Shown here piece after piece: positions 1 through 11,044 of a stretch of 64,000 nucleotides of DNA; the first letter of the stretch is position 1; each line of letters starts with the position of its first letter. The translations under genes were made by a program, and so were the position numbers. Under the pieces are notes generated by a model. That model was not told the origin of the DNA and searched no databases. It saw only the letters and a program-made list of their open reading frames with translations. Origin of the DNA: Bedellia somnulentella (Eukaryota; Arthropoda; Insecta; Lepidoptera; Bedelliidae); NCBI GenBank assembly GCA_963576735.1, contig OY755198.1:4712001-4776000 (forward strand). The letters run 5' to 3'.

Positions 1-10
1 TTCATTTTAC

Positions 11-82
11 TTCATTTTGACACAACGATGCCGACGTTCTGTCCTACCGCGGCCTCCCTCGGCATCGTTGTGTCAAAATGAA
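11..82. repeat. 24-bp perfect inverted repeat (hairpin)
   Basis: Bases 11-34 and 59-82 are exact reverse complements (arm begins TTCATTTTGACACAACGATG), separated by a 24-base GC-richer loop. This could be the tip of a fold-back element or a short MITE. No gene is seen in 83-238. Confidence 0.85.
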
Positions 83-238
83 TTCTATACTCATGGTGAT
101 AAGATTAAAAATGCTATATCTGTACAGAAATCCTTTGCCATGCCATGCCGGCAGTCAGCGCCGGCCCTATGTAGCGCAGCGTTAAAGGAACAAGGAAATT
201 TCGCAAATAGACAATTTCTTTGTATTGAATTTATGATA

Positions 239-481
239 GCTGTGTAGTGTCGGCTTAGAATAACACTACCCCATTTCTGCTGGTGGGTTTACGTAAGAGA
301 CGACTAACGGTATTGGGGCTTTTAAGGCATTTTTGGCCAATGCGGTTTGAGACCCATCACCAACAACCTTTATTTTACCATCTTATCCCCACTTAACTTT
401 CCAAAAGTGGCTGAGGAATTTCTAGTTCCTTAGCTCTGGCTACCCCTTCTATCTATAGCCGTGAGTATATGTTTATGTTAT
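239..481 (+). mobile_element. SINE-A copy
   Basis: Begins GCTGTGTAGTGTCGGC and ends in the family 3' hairpin and GTGAGTATATG tail. It matches the other SINE-A copies in this window along its whole length. No coding potential. Confidence 0.85.
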
Positions 482-678
482 GAATTTATGATGACATTCA
501 TAACGAGCTTTGTTTTCATAACAAATTTGGCACAGTGATCAAGTGGACATTGCTCAGTGTCGTAAATGGCGCATGTCGTGATCGAATTTACCATTGAGGA
601 TTAATCACTGAAAAACTATTTTCCCATTAGACTGCAAAGATAGTCAGAAGACTGAGGTTTACCAAACTCCCTCAGAAG

Positions 679-812
679 GGCAAGCACGAGCCGTGTTTAA
701 ACTAGTTACGCGTGGGATAAAGCAGCCATCTCTTACGCACTTACTTAATATCGTATACTGCCATCTCATTCTAACCGTTATCGTGTCGATAAAATAGTGC
801 TCGTGCTTGCCT
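679..812. mobile_element. Short MITE-like element with 13-bp inverted ends
   Basis: The ends GGCAAGCACGAGC (679) and GCTCGTGCTTGCC (about 800-812) are inverted. The interior (AAAGCAGCCATCTC..., ATCGTATACTGCCAT...) recurs at 59390-59485 in the same orientation. Superfamily not assigned. Confidence 0.6.
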
Positions 813-878
813 GCAGCTCAGTTAATTTCAATCGCAATTTGCATCGAAGTCCTAGTTTAAATCAATTTAATTTTCCAG

Positions 879-1080
879 AGAAATCCACAAAGGCCACAAA
901 GGCTACCCTTGCCAATTTTGCGGAAAACTCCTTCGCTGGCGAAGTAACATGAGAAGACACTTGATAGCGCACGAAGACAAACAACATAACAGACAATACG
1001 AGTGTAGGGATTGCGGGAAACTGTTTAGGAGTAGGCAGAGGTGGCATTTTCATATGAAGTATGGGAAGAAACATAGGTAA
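879..1080 (+). CDS. C2H2 zinc-finger protein, terminal exon
   Basis: A splice acceptor (TTTTCCAG, ending 878) is followed by an open frame ending in TAA at 1078-1080. It encodes two C2H2 fingers: CQFC-x12-H-x3-H, then CRDCGKLF... with a degenerate histidine end (H-x6-H), and a short basic tail. The exon opens with one base completing a split codon, the same phase as the exon at 14818. It is therefore either the last exon of an upstream paralogue or an alternative last exon of the downstream zinc-finger gene. Earlier exons lie outside the window. The protein is expected to be a nuclear DNA-binding factor; target unknown. Confidence 0.8.
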
Positions 1081-1257
1081 TGTTACTCATACATACATAT
1101 TTAGAGTACTGAGAGAGCGCACACTAGCGTTGTCTCTCTCATATCCTACATTGCGGTGTCAAAATACAAATTATAATTTGGTACGCAGCGGGGTGTAGGA
1201 CACTTTCTTAAATATCAAAACACCATATATCAAAAGTATAGTACACAAATAGGAGTA

Positions 1258-1458
1258 ACATCACTAATAAATAAAGAATAAATAAAGGAAAGAAAAATTT
1301 CGACACAGGCGGGGATCGAACCCGCGACCTCGGGTAAACGCCCCGGACGCTCTGCCAACTGAGCTACCGTGTCAGTTGGCTGCCAGTGCGAAATTCTTCT
1401 ATCCTTTATTTCGTTTACACGTTTAAGTAGTGTTTGCGTTTCCTACCTCCGAATTTTT
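1258..1458 (-). mobile_element. SINE-B copy (tRNA-derived)
   Basis: On the minus strand it reads GACACGGTAGCTCAGTTGGC, with a T-arm GGGTTCGATCCCC and a closing acceptor strand CCTGTGTC. The same sequence recurs at 17.0, 23.3, 24.2, 44.6 and 46.0 kb with the same non-tRNA flanks. This shows a tRNA-derived repeat rather than a tRNA gene. Confidence 0.8.
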
Positions 1459-1606
1459 TACCTCGGTCGCGGGTTCGATCCCCGCCTGTGTCGAAAAAAA
1501 AAAAAAAATAATAATAATAATAATTCTTTCCTTTATTTATTCTTTATTTATTAGTAATAATCCCCACATGGGGTTTTCATGAACAAAAAGATTTAAAATT
1601 AGGAGT
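1459..1606 (+). mobile_element. SINE-B 3' part, inverted against the previous copy
   Basis: Starts inside the T-arm (GGTCGCGGGTTCGATCC), followed by an A-run, (AAT)n and the SINE-B 3' end (CCTTTATTTATTC... CATGAACAAAAAG). With 1258-1458 it forms a head-to-head doublet. The arrangement at 45912-46190 is the same. Confidence 0.75.
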
Positions 1607-1739
1607 AACATCACTTTTGTAATGTGACATATTAGTGCTATGGTAATAAAAACTAGGTCCTAACTCAGCATTTGTTATTTTATTACCAAGACACAAAACA
1701 CTGATTCCAGTTTAAACCTTCATCATAATATATGTATAA

Positions 1740-1885
1740 CTAGCTGACCCGACAGACTTCGCCCTGTCAAATTTGCTTATGACAAAGCTTCAGGCGTTTT
1801 TTCCGGTACTCTTAGTTCAATCAGGCGTGAATATTTTATTGCTCAAAGTTTTCCGGGATAAAAAGTATCCTAATAGTACGCACAC
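1740..1885 (-). mobile_element. Helitron-like 3' end fragment
   Basis: Read on the minus strand it ends in a GC hairpin with GCGAAG, then GGGTCAGCTAG: a CTAG terminus preceded by a short hairpin, as in Helitrons. The other end was not identified. Confidence 0.5.
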
Positions 1886-1935
1886 ACACACACACACACA
1901 CACGCCCACACACACGCACATACACGCCCACACAC
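1881..1935. repeat. (CA)n microsatellite
   Basis: Interrupted CA/CACG simple repeat directly left of the inverted arm starting at 1936. A related imperfect CA tract (14272-14332) lies just outside the opposite arm. Confidence 0.9.
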
Positions 1936-2379
1936 GGGTAAATCAACTAAATTCGATTCTACATATTTTTTTCAGAATATCTTTTTTAATTTTCGACGTA
2001 ACTATTTAAAACTTTTTTTTAGAACATCTTAATAAACGATTGAATAGGCACCTTTCTTAAAATAAAACTTAGACGTAAAATTTTACCTAAAATATTTTTT
2101 TTAATGGCCTAAAAGTCATTCCCAGGTCAAAGAAAATTGTTGAGCAATAAGCTTTAAAATTATATACGAATAAATCAGTAGAGCATGAGCGTTTTTGAAC
2201 TATATTGAATTATTTGTGAAGTATGCATAGCATTTAGACATACTCGCCAATGCTAGGAATATACGTCCATAGAACAAAAAAAATATATTAAAAATTTGTC
2301 ATCGTTTTTTCGTCATCACCAGGAAAGTGCATCAAACTAATTTTATATTTTTTTACTGACATCCCTAAGTTATCATCGT

Positions 2380-2527
2380 GTACCCCCCACCCAGCCGCCA
2401 TTCCCCTGTACGTAGTGAGTGCACGCGCTTGATTGTAACAGTGTTTAAATTTTGGAAATACAGGATAATATATAGTGAATACAGATTTGTCACAGTTTTC
2501 GTCATTCCCAGATAAATAATTTGCAAG
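2380..2527 (+). other. Possible 5' non-coding exon of the outer element's gene
   Basis: TTTGCAAG|GTAAGT at 2527/2528 is a strong donor. The next fitting acceptor, TAAATTACAG, lies just before the ATG at 12842. The whole SINE, Harbinger, LINE and mariner nest would then lie in one intron. This is inference from splice signals only. Confidence 0.35.
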
Positions 2528-2785
2528 GTAAGTGTTGACTTTAATCGTATATTGTTTTAATATTATAATATGTGGTAGGAACGCTGTGTTGGATTTTTTT
2601 TCCTTCTACCCTCAATTATAAAACGATAACATAAATATAACATAAAAGCATTTTTTATCGAAATAGTCATTCCCAGTAAATTATAAAACCTGGAAATGAT
2701 TTTTCACTGCTGGGAATGACTTATTTCATAGAAACTACTACTATGCAACCGTTGTTTAAAAACGATCAAGTGCCTTTCTAGTATA
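2528..2785. other. Non-coding stretch of the outer element
   Basis: AT-rich. It holds two further TCATTCCCAG motifs, one inverted (near 2668 and 2702), but no open frame or RNA gene. Confidence 0.5.
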
Positions 2786-3760
2786 TCGATGCTAGCCGAG
2801 GCGGTTAAGGCGCCTGATCACCACCCGGAGGGTTGCGGGTTCGATCCCCCTTTAGCATGTTGCCACGGCACTCGCCTCGGTAAATAGCAACTCTGCCATT
2901 CAACACAACAAGCGGACCCTGGGTTCTCCTGTTCTAAGCAGGATGAGCAACCGGAACCAACACCAGGCTCCAATTTCACCAACGCGACAAGTGCTACAAT
3001 TGTATGTAAAATATGACATATGTAGAATTATCGGTTTCACCACAATGACAGGTGTGACAATTGTAGAAAACAATTGTCACAACTAAACATAGGGAAAAAT
3101 GTATCAAATATTATAGATAAATTATCGAGAGCTTGGAATGACATATTACGTGACAATGCGTCTATACAGGCATTCTAAATTTCAATTATCCGTTTTCTCG
3201 TACTCTCAGCATAGCAGTAACAATAATAATTTATGTATGTATTTCACGTACCCTCATTTGCCTTACCTCCGGACCTCGATAGCGAGCAGTCGTGCCCTAA
3301 GTTATTACAATTTTTATTTTTTTATCAAAGTTAATTTAAATTACCACAAAAATCAATACCGAAAAATAGGATCGCAGAAGTGTGTAGGAGTTCGATTTAA
3401 AATTTCAACGGGTGCCATTGTTGGCCGACTTCCACCACCACTACCGCCTCGTCAAGCCGCTACATCGGTGAGTCATCCCACTGCGCGTGCGCACTACAAT
3501 ACTCGGACTCGTGCCCCACCAACTACACTTTAACGCGCCAATCATAGGTAGACCGCTTCCTATTGGACGAAGCAGCGAGCGTTGACCTCCAACCATCCAA
3601 CCTAGAGGCCATCTTCAAATTAATTTGTATTTGTACCAGGCGCACATAATTTTGAAGCGGTGACTCATTGTTTCCTGCATCTGTCTCACTCAACTGGTGT
3701 TTTACTTTTTGATATTTTGAAGCGAAGGTATTTTGATAATAAATTTCAAAACTACCCGCA

Positions 3761-4686
3761 ATGCCACTTAAGCGAACACCACCAAAAACTCAGCCAATGT
3801 TGGAGATAAAAGATAGCCGCCCTCACTCAAACTCAGCACCCTCTCTTTCCGACCTAGCTGACATGGAGTCCTCTCCTTCTCTAGCCACCGCAGCTCGTCT
3901 CATAAGTAAACGGAAACGACAAGATAGTGAAGAACAGATAATATCTTTTATGACTGATATGAAAGCTCTTTTTACTGAGTTTACAACACAACAAAATTCT
4001 AAATTTGAAAAAATTTACAGTTTTTTAGACGAGGTAAAAACCCAAATTGATGATTTTCGATCCTCAATAGAATTTATCTCTAGCCAGTATGAAGACCTAA
4101 AACTACAATTTACCAAAATTGAATCGGAACGCCAACAATATTCTGAGCATATAAAATTATTAGAAAACAAAATAGAAACTTATGAGCGTAATCAACGATC
4201 TACGTGTATTGAAATACGAAACATAAATTTGGAGAAACCAGAATCTAAAGAGTCATTAATTAACACATTTCAAAAAATATCAAATGCTTTGAACACTACT
4301 GTTGAAACCCACTTTATAAAAGACATTTTCCGAACCAAATCTGCTACGCCCGAAAAAGCCACTATTATTGTTGACTTTACCTCAGTTCTAATGAAAGAAA
4401 AATATTTAAGTATATATAAACAACACACAAAAGAAAAAGGAAAAATTACGATACGACTGAACATTTGAAAATAAAAGGGGTGTCGAAGCCTATATACATT
4501 TCAGAAAATTTAACTGCAAAAATGAAAAGACTTTTCTTTTTGGCCAGAGACTTTGGGAAAACTAACTCCTATAAGTATTGCTGGACGTCGAAAGGAAAAA
4601 TATACATACGTAAATCAGAAGGATGTCCACCTATACCCATTAACTTAGAAGAGGATCTACGCCGCGTGAAGGACAAAACCATATGA
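3761..4686 (+). pseudogene. LINE ORF1 protein (coiled coil, FP-like C-terminal domain), frameshifted
   Basis: The 235-codon frame from ATG 3761 has a low-complexity N-terminus, a long heptad-rich helix (residues about 55-150) and an RNA-binding-like region. It stops at 4466-4468. The C-terminal block continues in another frame at about 4469-4686 (KPIYISENLTAKMKRLFFLA; then WTSKGKIYIRK), resembling the FP-type C-terminal domain found in ORF1 of insect CR1/Jockey elements. One frameshift near 4465 therefore breaks the gene. Its role in an active element would be binding the LINE RNA for retrotransposition. The AT-rich 4687-5275 spacer separates it from ORF2; the long frame there has no recognisable domain and I do not call it. 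Confidence 0.7.
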
Positions 4687-5275
4687 CTATTTATCCACAA
4701 TGAATTCCCTACTGCAAAATACTTTTTTAATTTAGCATGCACTACTTTTCAAATTGCCACTTTTCTTACTATAATTTATGCCAAGTTGATATTCTTTTGC
4801 AAAATTTATATTTCTATATTTTTTATTTTGTATAATTCTAATCAAATTATATTATTATCCATATACGAGCCATATACAAGAAATTCAAACTTACTTACTG
4901 CACATGTGTACACCATATTTACACTTTTATCATACTTAGTAAATTGTAATATATACTCATACTTTATACTAGTAAACTTACCAAATACAATTAAACGCAC
5001 ACTCTTATATACATTTGATATTAAGCACCCCAGACACACCCGTCAGATGCACTTTTTACTTATTAATATTATAATCATATTCTCACACACATTTACGATA
5101 TTACCCAGTCTTTTACATAATGATGAGCTATTTTCGGTGTCATGGTTTTCATATCTCTTTCTAGAAGTATTAAAAAGGACAATATTAATTATCTTTCTGC
5201 ATATACGTAACTTGTCTAACGGTCAAAACAACTCAATTATTAATCTCCCTTTGTTACTTAAAATTAAAATTAATT

Positions 5276-8200
5276 ATGGATCGTAATATCCAAGATGATT
5301 TTGAAAACACTTTAGCTCCACATTCTCTATCCTGTTCCCCAGAACAAATCAATTTATTCGCTGATACATTAAATAACTCATTAAAGGTTTTTCACATGAA
5401 TATACGAAGTTTACAACACAATTTTGATGCACTCATTACCCTACTTAGCCGAATACCTACCGAGTTTGATATAATTGTTCTCTCCGAGTGTTGGCTCAGT
5501 AAATGTCCCCTTTTACCTATTTTACCCAACTACTCATCCACTCCGTCACGACACTGCAATCAAAATGACGGGGTAGTCATCTATGTTAAAAATACTCTGA
5601 TCTGTTCTATTGAAGAACCGGTACTCACTGATGGGAACTGCCTACTTTTAAAATTTACTAACTCGTTGGCAATCTTAGCTATTTATCGATCTCCAGGATT
5701 TAAAAATTTCTCTAACTTTTTAACTAGTCTTAATGATACCCTAACACAACTTCAGAAATTCAAAAATCGTATCATTATTGGAGACTTAAACATAGATATA
5801 CGTAAAAACAACACTGACTCCAACTCAGAGGACTACCTCAATCTGCTTGCATTTCATGGTCTATTACCTACTCACCTCAATCCGACTAGAAAATTATCGT
5901 GTTTAGATCATGTTATCTCTACCGACCCCAATCACTCTGTTACTATAACCCTTGATACTCTAATTACCGACCACTCACCTGTTCTTCTATTCATTGATAG
6001 CCTTAGGCATTGTAAAAACTACCATATACCCCAAAATTCAACATTCAAACGCGTAAACGAAATCGGGGTGTCATCGGATATAGAGCGGTGTAACTTTTCT
6101 GAGATACTTACATATAATGACCCAGAAATTGCGGCAGATGTCTTAGTAAGTAAACTGTCATCTATAATTGAGTCAAACACCAAATTATGTACTATTCCTT
6201 CAAAACGTAGAATCCTTAAGCCCTGGTTGACTCCCGGGCTCTTGCGTTGTATGCGTAATACGAGGGCTGCTATTTATGTATCCGGAATAAAAAAAAGAAA
6301 CAAACATATATCAATTAATATGGTTTTATTGCTTCTCAAAATATTCGCCGCTCAGATCTATACACTTTTGCATGCGTTGAAACCAATTTTCATAGCACTT
6401 TTTCCACTCAGACTGAGGTATCTCCAAAACGTGCATTTTGAACGCATCGACTGCCTCTTCGCGGCTCGAAAAACGTTGACCACGTAATTTTTTCTTCACA
6501 TTTGGAAATAAATAAAAATCATTGGGTGCCAAATCAGGGCTGTACGGCGGATGACCTGTCAATTCGATCTTTTGAGCTTCTAAAAACTGAGTTGTGACGG
6601 CCGACCTGTGACAGCTAGCATTGTCGTGATGCAGAATGATTCTACGTTGTCGGTTAGTCTTTCTTATTTGTTCAAAGACTTCCGGCAAACAAATGGTCGT
6701 ATACCACTCCGAATTAACAGTTTTACGATTCTCTAAAGGCACTGTAGCTACATGGCCATTTATACCAAAAAAACAAGCGACCATTTGCTTCAATGTGCTT
6801 TTTGCACGAATAACTTTTGTTGGGTTCGGCTCATCTTGGAACACCCACACCGTGGACTGCTGCTTAGTTTCGGGGTCGTAAGCGTAGATCCAAGATTCGT
6901 CACCTGTGTAGATATTATAAACAGCTTTTGACGCACCACGGTTGTATTTTTTTAACATTTCTTTGCACCAATCGACACGAGCCTGTTTTTGATCAATACT
7001 CAAGTTGTGCGGAATCCAACGGGAGCAAATTTTTTTTACAGCTAAATGTTCATGAAGTATCTTATGTATGCTCGTCATACTAATGCCCAGAGATGCCTCT
7101 ATCTCACGATATGTAACATGACGATCTTGAGTTATTAGTTCCCGGACAGCATCGATGTTTTGAGGTACAACGACCGTTTTAGGGCGACCTTCTTTAATTT
7201 CATCAGTAAGCTTAGATCGTCCACGATTAAACTCGCTAAACCAGTGATACACAGTGGTCTTTGAGGGTGCTTCATCCCCAAAAGTTGAAGTAAGCTGATC
7301 GATGCACTGTTTTTGAGTTAGACCACGCCGAAAATCGTAAAAAATCATGGCACGAAAATGTTCACGAGTTAAATCCATGGTGGTGAAGACACGCAATTTT
7401 CAAAATGACGCTACGATGTGAAAACAATTGACAGTCACATAAAAATAAATGTATTCTAAAGCTAAAGAGTTCTATTTTTAAATGATGTAATTACTTTTTA
7501 AATTATTGTTCTGTAAGTGGCCAGTTCCGGATACATAAATAGCAGCCCTCGTAGAGACAAAATGTACAAAAAAACAACAAAAAATCCTTTTAATGAGATC
7601 TTAAAAATAACATATTCACGTTACAAAACCTATTGTAATAATTTACTAAAAAAAGTGAAAAGACTATATGAAAAAGATCAGTTAAAGAAATCTTCAAACA
7701 ATCCGAAAACTCTTTGGCAAACCATTAAAAATATTACTAATTTATACCCGACTCGTAATTCTTCCCTTAAGCTCTTGGAAAGACAGACTGACCCCCAGTT
7801 AGCGATAAACAATATTAACAAATATTTTGCAACTGTAGGTGAATCTCTTGCATTAAATATAAAAAATAATAATACTTCCACACACCCTATACACAAACTT
7901 AAAACCAACTTGAAATCGATGGTGTTGTTGGATACAGATACAGCGGAAGTAAATACAGCTATTCTAACCTTAAAAAACACAAGTGCCACCGGGTGGGATA
8001 ATATTACTTCTTCCGTTCTGAAATCCAACATGAATATACTGAGCCCAATAATTTGTCATATAATAAATCTCTGCTTTGCGAAGGGCTGCTTTCCGAGGGT
8101 CTTTAAAAAATCTTTGGTACATCCTATCTACAAAAGTGGAGATAGAGTTAGTGTCTGCAACTACCGACCTGTCCTTACCTCTATATCCAAAATAATAGAA

Positions 8201-9496
8201 AAAATACTAAATAACAGACTGACTGACTATCTTAACGAAAATAACATTATATCAGATAACCAATACGGCTTCCGTCGGGGAAAGTCCACTGAAGATGCAG
8301 TAACCAACTTGGTCAACTCTATATTTCATAACTTCAATAAAAACCTAAAGTCTTTAGCTATCTTTCTTGACTTGTCGAAAGCTTTTGACACTGTCTCTAT
8401 CTCCATCTTGCTTATGAAAATGGAAAAGTATGGTATAAGGGGACCTGTTCTTGAAATTTTCACTGATTACTTAGCTAATCGCTCTCAAAGAGTGATTATA
8501 GACCAGCACCTGAGTGATGAGGAAATGATCTCTTACGGAGTCCCACAGGGAAGCGTACTCGGTCCAACGCTATTTCTGATTTATGTAAATGACCTATGCA
8601 ACTTTCAACTACCCAATTGCCAAATAACGGCATATGCCGATGACACCGTGCTCCTTGTTCATGGATGTTCCTGGTCAGATACATTAACAAAAGCCGAAGC
8701 TATTCTTACCTCGGTGAGAGATTGGTTAAAAGACAACCTGCTTACTCTCAACGCCAACAAATCGCAATTTGTCACTTTTTCCCTAACTAAAATCACTCAG
8801 CCTAGCGATTCATTCAAGTTAAAGGTCCACAAAACTACCAATTGCTCTGAATCATGTAGTTGTGACAATATAATAAGAGCAGACAACGTCAAATATCTTG
8901 GCGTAATACTTGACAGTACGCTTTCGTGGAAACCACATCTTGAGCTCCTGACAACAAAAGTTCGTAAACTCCTGTTTGTGTTTAAAAATTTAAGAAACAG
9001 TGCCGATATAGAAACACTGAAGATGGTATACCTTTCTTTAGCCCAATCAGTGTTAACATATTGTATCAGCGCTTGGGGTGGTGCGGGAAAAACGGTAATG
9101 TTAAAAATTGAAAGAGCACAACGCTGCATATTAAAGGTTATGGCTTATAAACCAATCAGAACGCCCACTACTGAAATTTATGCCTATTGGAACGTACTTA
9201 GTGTTCGAAAACTATATATCCTTAACATAATTACCAGAACACATAAGTCCTTAACGTATGATGACAACTTTTGTAAAACTGTTAGAAGATCTGACATTGT
9301 TTGTCCTACAGTTAGACTTAAATCGGCTTTATCTAAAAATCTGTTTATCTTTCTAAGTCCTTTTATTTACAATAAAGTAAATAAGATATTGAAACTTTAT
9401 CCCGAAAGTATTAAGAAGGTCAAATCATTATTAGTCGAATGGCTAATACAGAAAACATATGATGATACAGAAAAAATACTAAACATTGTACAATGA
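5276..9496 (+). CDS. LINE ORF2: endonuclease and reverse transcriptase, split by mariner
   Basis: ATG at 5276. The N-terminal APE-type endonuclease shows HMNIRSL, SECWL, GDLNID and TDHSP. After the mariner (6261-7551) the frame resumes and shows the reverse transcriptase motifs NYRPV, FLDLSKAFD, GVPQGSVLGP and the catalytic YADDT (around 8630-8650), then a C-terminal region to TGA at 9494-9496. Discounting the mariner and one copy of its TA target, about 975 codons are in one frame with no stop, so mariner is the only disabling lesion in ORF2. The protein nicks target DNA and copies the LINE RNA. ORF1 upstream is frameshifted, so this copy is probably dead. Confidence 0.85.
6261..7551 (-). 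mobile_element. mariner element, apparently complete
   Basis: 1291 bp. The inverted ends CGAGGGCTGCTATTTATG... (6261) and its reverse complement (ending 7551) match over about 27 bp, with TA on both sides (6259-6260 and 7552-7553), the canonical mariner target duplication. It encodes one intact transposase on the minus strand. Confidence 0.95.
6326..7396 (-). CDS. mariner transposase (DD34D), intact
   Basis: A 356-residue frame; the more likely start is the second in-frame Met (MDLTREHF, about 7378). The N-terminal paired helix-turn-helix DNA-binding half includes the linker motif WIPHNLS. The catalytic half has TGDESW (first Asp), HHDNASCH (second Asp) and YSPDLAPNDF (third Asp), with 34 residues between the second and third Asp: the DD34D triad of mariner. 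Length matches the family's usual 340-350. It binds the element's ends and moves it by cut-and-paste in the nucleus. No stop or frameshift is seen, so it may be functional. Confidence 0.95.
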   Translation of the reverse strand: MRVFTTMDLTREHFRAMIFYDFRRGLTQKQCIDQLTSTFGDEAPSKTTVYHWFSEFNRGRSKLTDEIKEGRPKTVVVPQNIDAVRELITQDRHVTYREIEASLGISMTSIHKILHEHLAVKKICSRWIPHNLSIDQKQARVDWCKEMLKKYNRGASKAVYNIYTGDESWIYAYDPETKQQSTVWVFQDEPNPTKVIRAKSTLKQMVACFFGINGHVATVPLENRKTVNSEWYTTICLPEVFEQIRKTNRQRRIILHHDNASCHRSAVTTQFLEAQKIELTGHPPYSPDLAPNDFYLFPNVKKKLRGQRFSSREEAVDAFKMHVLEIPQSEWKKCYENWFQRMQKCIDLSGEYFEKQ

Positions 9497-9720
9497 TAAT
9501 CAAATAATATTACAAACAACCACTTTCATACACTTAAACAGGCATAAAACACTTACACACACACACACACACATAGGTAACATTTCACACAAATCCATAC
9601 ACTTTCACATATACAAGTTTTTATATATTATATTATATATATATATATATATATAATATATATTTATTGATATATTAGAAGGCTCTAGTTTAGGTTTTAG
9701 TAGTACGTAATAAAAATACA
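9497..9720 (+). repeat. LINE 3' region with (AC)n and (TA)n tracts
   Basis: About 200 bases of AT-rich sequence containing an (AC)9-type run near 9553-9573 and a (TA)n tract near 9628-9662, following the ORF2 stop. Confidence 0.6.
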
Positions 9721-10111
9721 ACAAATAACTTAAGGCAATTTTTGTTATTGGAATAGATAGTAGTACCACTTGGTACTTACCAGTGTATTTGGAGGACGGC
9801 GTTTACTGCTGCGACACAGTTTTCTAACTAATGCAGTGGTATTCGTGCACATGTTGTTATAAACTATTGTATTATTCCAATAAATATGTTTTTTTTTATT
9901 TTTTATTATATAGGTATTAAAGGACGACTCATAGTGCACCGTACCACGTAAACCGCGTCCAACCCGCGTCCGAACCGCGGCTTCCGTGTAGGATGGATAC
10001 TTTTTTATTGGCTGAATAGAAATGCCTTTGCTCTCTTTTTTACAACACCTATTTAAAACTATTAAATCCATTTCCGCCATTAAGTTATTTTCTTCTTAAT
10101 AGTATCATGTC
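9721..10111. other. Harbinger non-coding leader
   Basis: No convincing gene. A 111-codon minus-strand frame (9745-10080) has no recognisable domain. GC-rich dyad-like sequence (ACCGCGTCCAACCCGCGTCC) lies near 9948. Confidence 0.4.
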
Positions 10112-11044
10112 TTGTGTGCGTATATTAGTATTTTTATTTTAAAAATATGGACTATCTTAAAAATGATTTCCGACAACAAATCCGTGTTATTCGGTAAATT
10201 TGATAACAAATTAACATTCCAAATAAAAGTTGACACATGGAAAATAATAACTCAACGTTTGAATGAAATGGGTGTGTATGACAAAGATTGGAAATATCTA
10301 AGAGATACAACTTGGCAAAATTGGAAAAAGAGGACTGTGGTAAGTATTTAACAAGTTTGAATAATTAATTTGTTACGGTATATTATGGATCAATTGGTCT
10401 GAAATAAATGAATTTTATTCCTTTAATATATAAATAAATGAATTTTATTTTCGTACGTACAATTAGTCAATGGGCACCCAAGGCCACTCTAGAACTAGCC
10501 TAGGGTGACCTAGGGTTCCAATTGATTGACTATACGTCGTTCGTTTAAAAACATTCAAAATATTAGCTTTTAATCATCCTAATAATAATATTCTTTTTAG
10601 GAAAAAAGGGATAATCGTAACCAAACAGGATCTGCGGGAGGAAAAAGATGGCAATATGATGAAACTGATGAAATTATTCTGAGTATAATAGGGAAGAACA
10701 CTCCAGTCTTAGAGGGTTTGGCTGTTCCAGAATCCTCAGGAACTCAGGCGGCTGAGACTATTCAAGTACAAGATACTAGTCAACCTATTCCGCAAAGTTC
10801 CCAAAATAATACGAATATTACGAATTCAACTAATAGCCAGTATAAATCCGTTATACGTTTAAAAAAGGAAAAATTAGAGGCTGAAATATTGTTGCTTAAA
10901 GAGAAAACGGAACTTTATAAGAGAGAAAAATATAAATTAGATTTAGAATTAGTTAAATTAGAGAAAGAATTGAACATAACGCATTCTTCGTATACAGCAC
11001 CTTACCACGAGCAAAATTGTGTACAATTAAATATTGTTCAATAA
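10112..11044 (+). CDS. Harbinger Myb/SANT-like DNA-binding protein, two exons
   Basis: Exon 1 ends at 10339 (ACTGTG|GTAAGT) and exon 2 starts at 10601 (TTCTTTTTAG|). The join is in phase 0 and runs to TAA at 11042-11044. The likeliest start is ATG 10163 (MISDNKS). The N-terminal 80 residues have the conserved Trp/Phe pattern of the trihelix Myb-like domain (LFGKFDNK, KVDTWKII, DWKYLRDTTWQNWKKR). The C-terminal half is a Lys/Glu-rich coiled coil. In Harbinger elements this second protein binds the transposase and helps its nuclear import and DNA binding. It converges with the transposase gene. Confidence 0.75.

Larger units (their letters stand above)
3140..9720 (+). mobile_element. CR1/Jockey-superfamily LINE, interrupted by mariner
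   Basis: Carries ORF1 (3761-4686), ORF2 (5276-9496) and a 3' region with (AC)n and (TA)n tracts. The exact ends are uncertain. 3140-3760 is taken as its 5' untranslated region because it lacks Harbinger similarity and leads straight into ORF1. Removing the mariner plus one TA gives a continuous ORF2. Confidence 0.7.

Noticed and set aside
1300..1375. tRNA gene on the minus strand
   Set aside because: Acceptor, D and T arms fit, but the anticodon stem is six pairs and displaced, and the same unit recurs with identical non-tRNA flanks in at least six places: it is a SINE.
1885..1930. Coding CA-repeat peptide
   Set aside because: A Thr/His run translated from a (CA)n microsatellite.
2788..2860. 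tRNA-Ser or tRNA-Leu gene
   Set aside because: Good A and B boxes, but it runs into a SINE body and has 16-bp target duplications around the whole insertion.
4786..5286. 166-codon open frame between LINE ORF1 and ORF2
   Set aside because: Very AT-rich composition with hydrophobic low-complexity translation and no domain; it lies in the inter-ORF spacer of the LINE.
9745..10080. 111-codon minus-strand frame
   Set aside because: No domain, biased composition, and no splice partner linking it to the Harbinger transposase.
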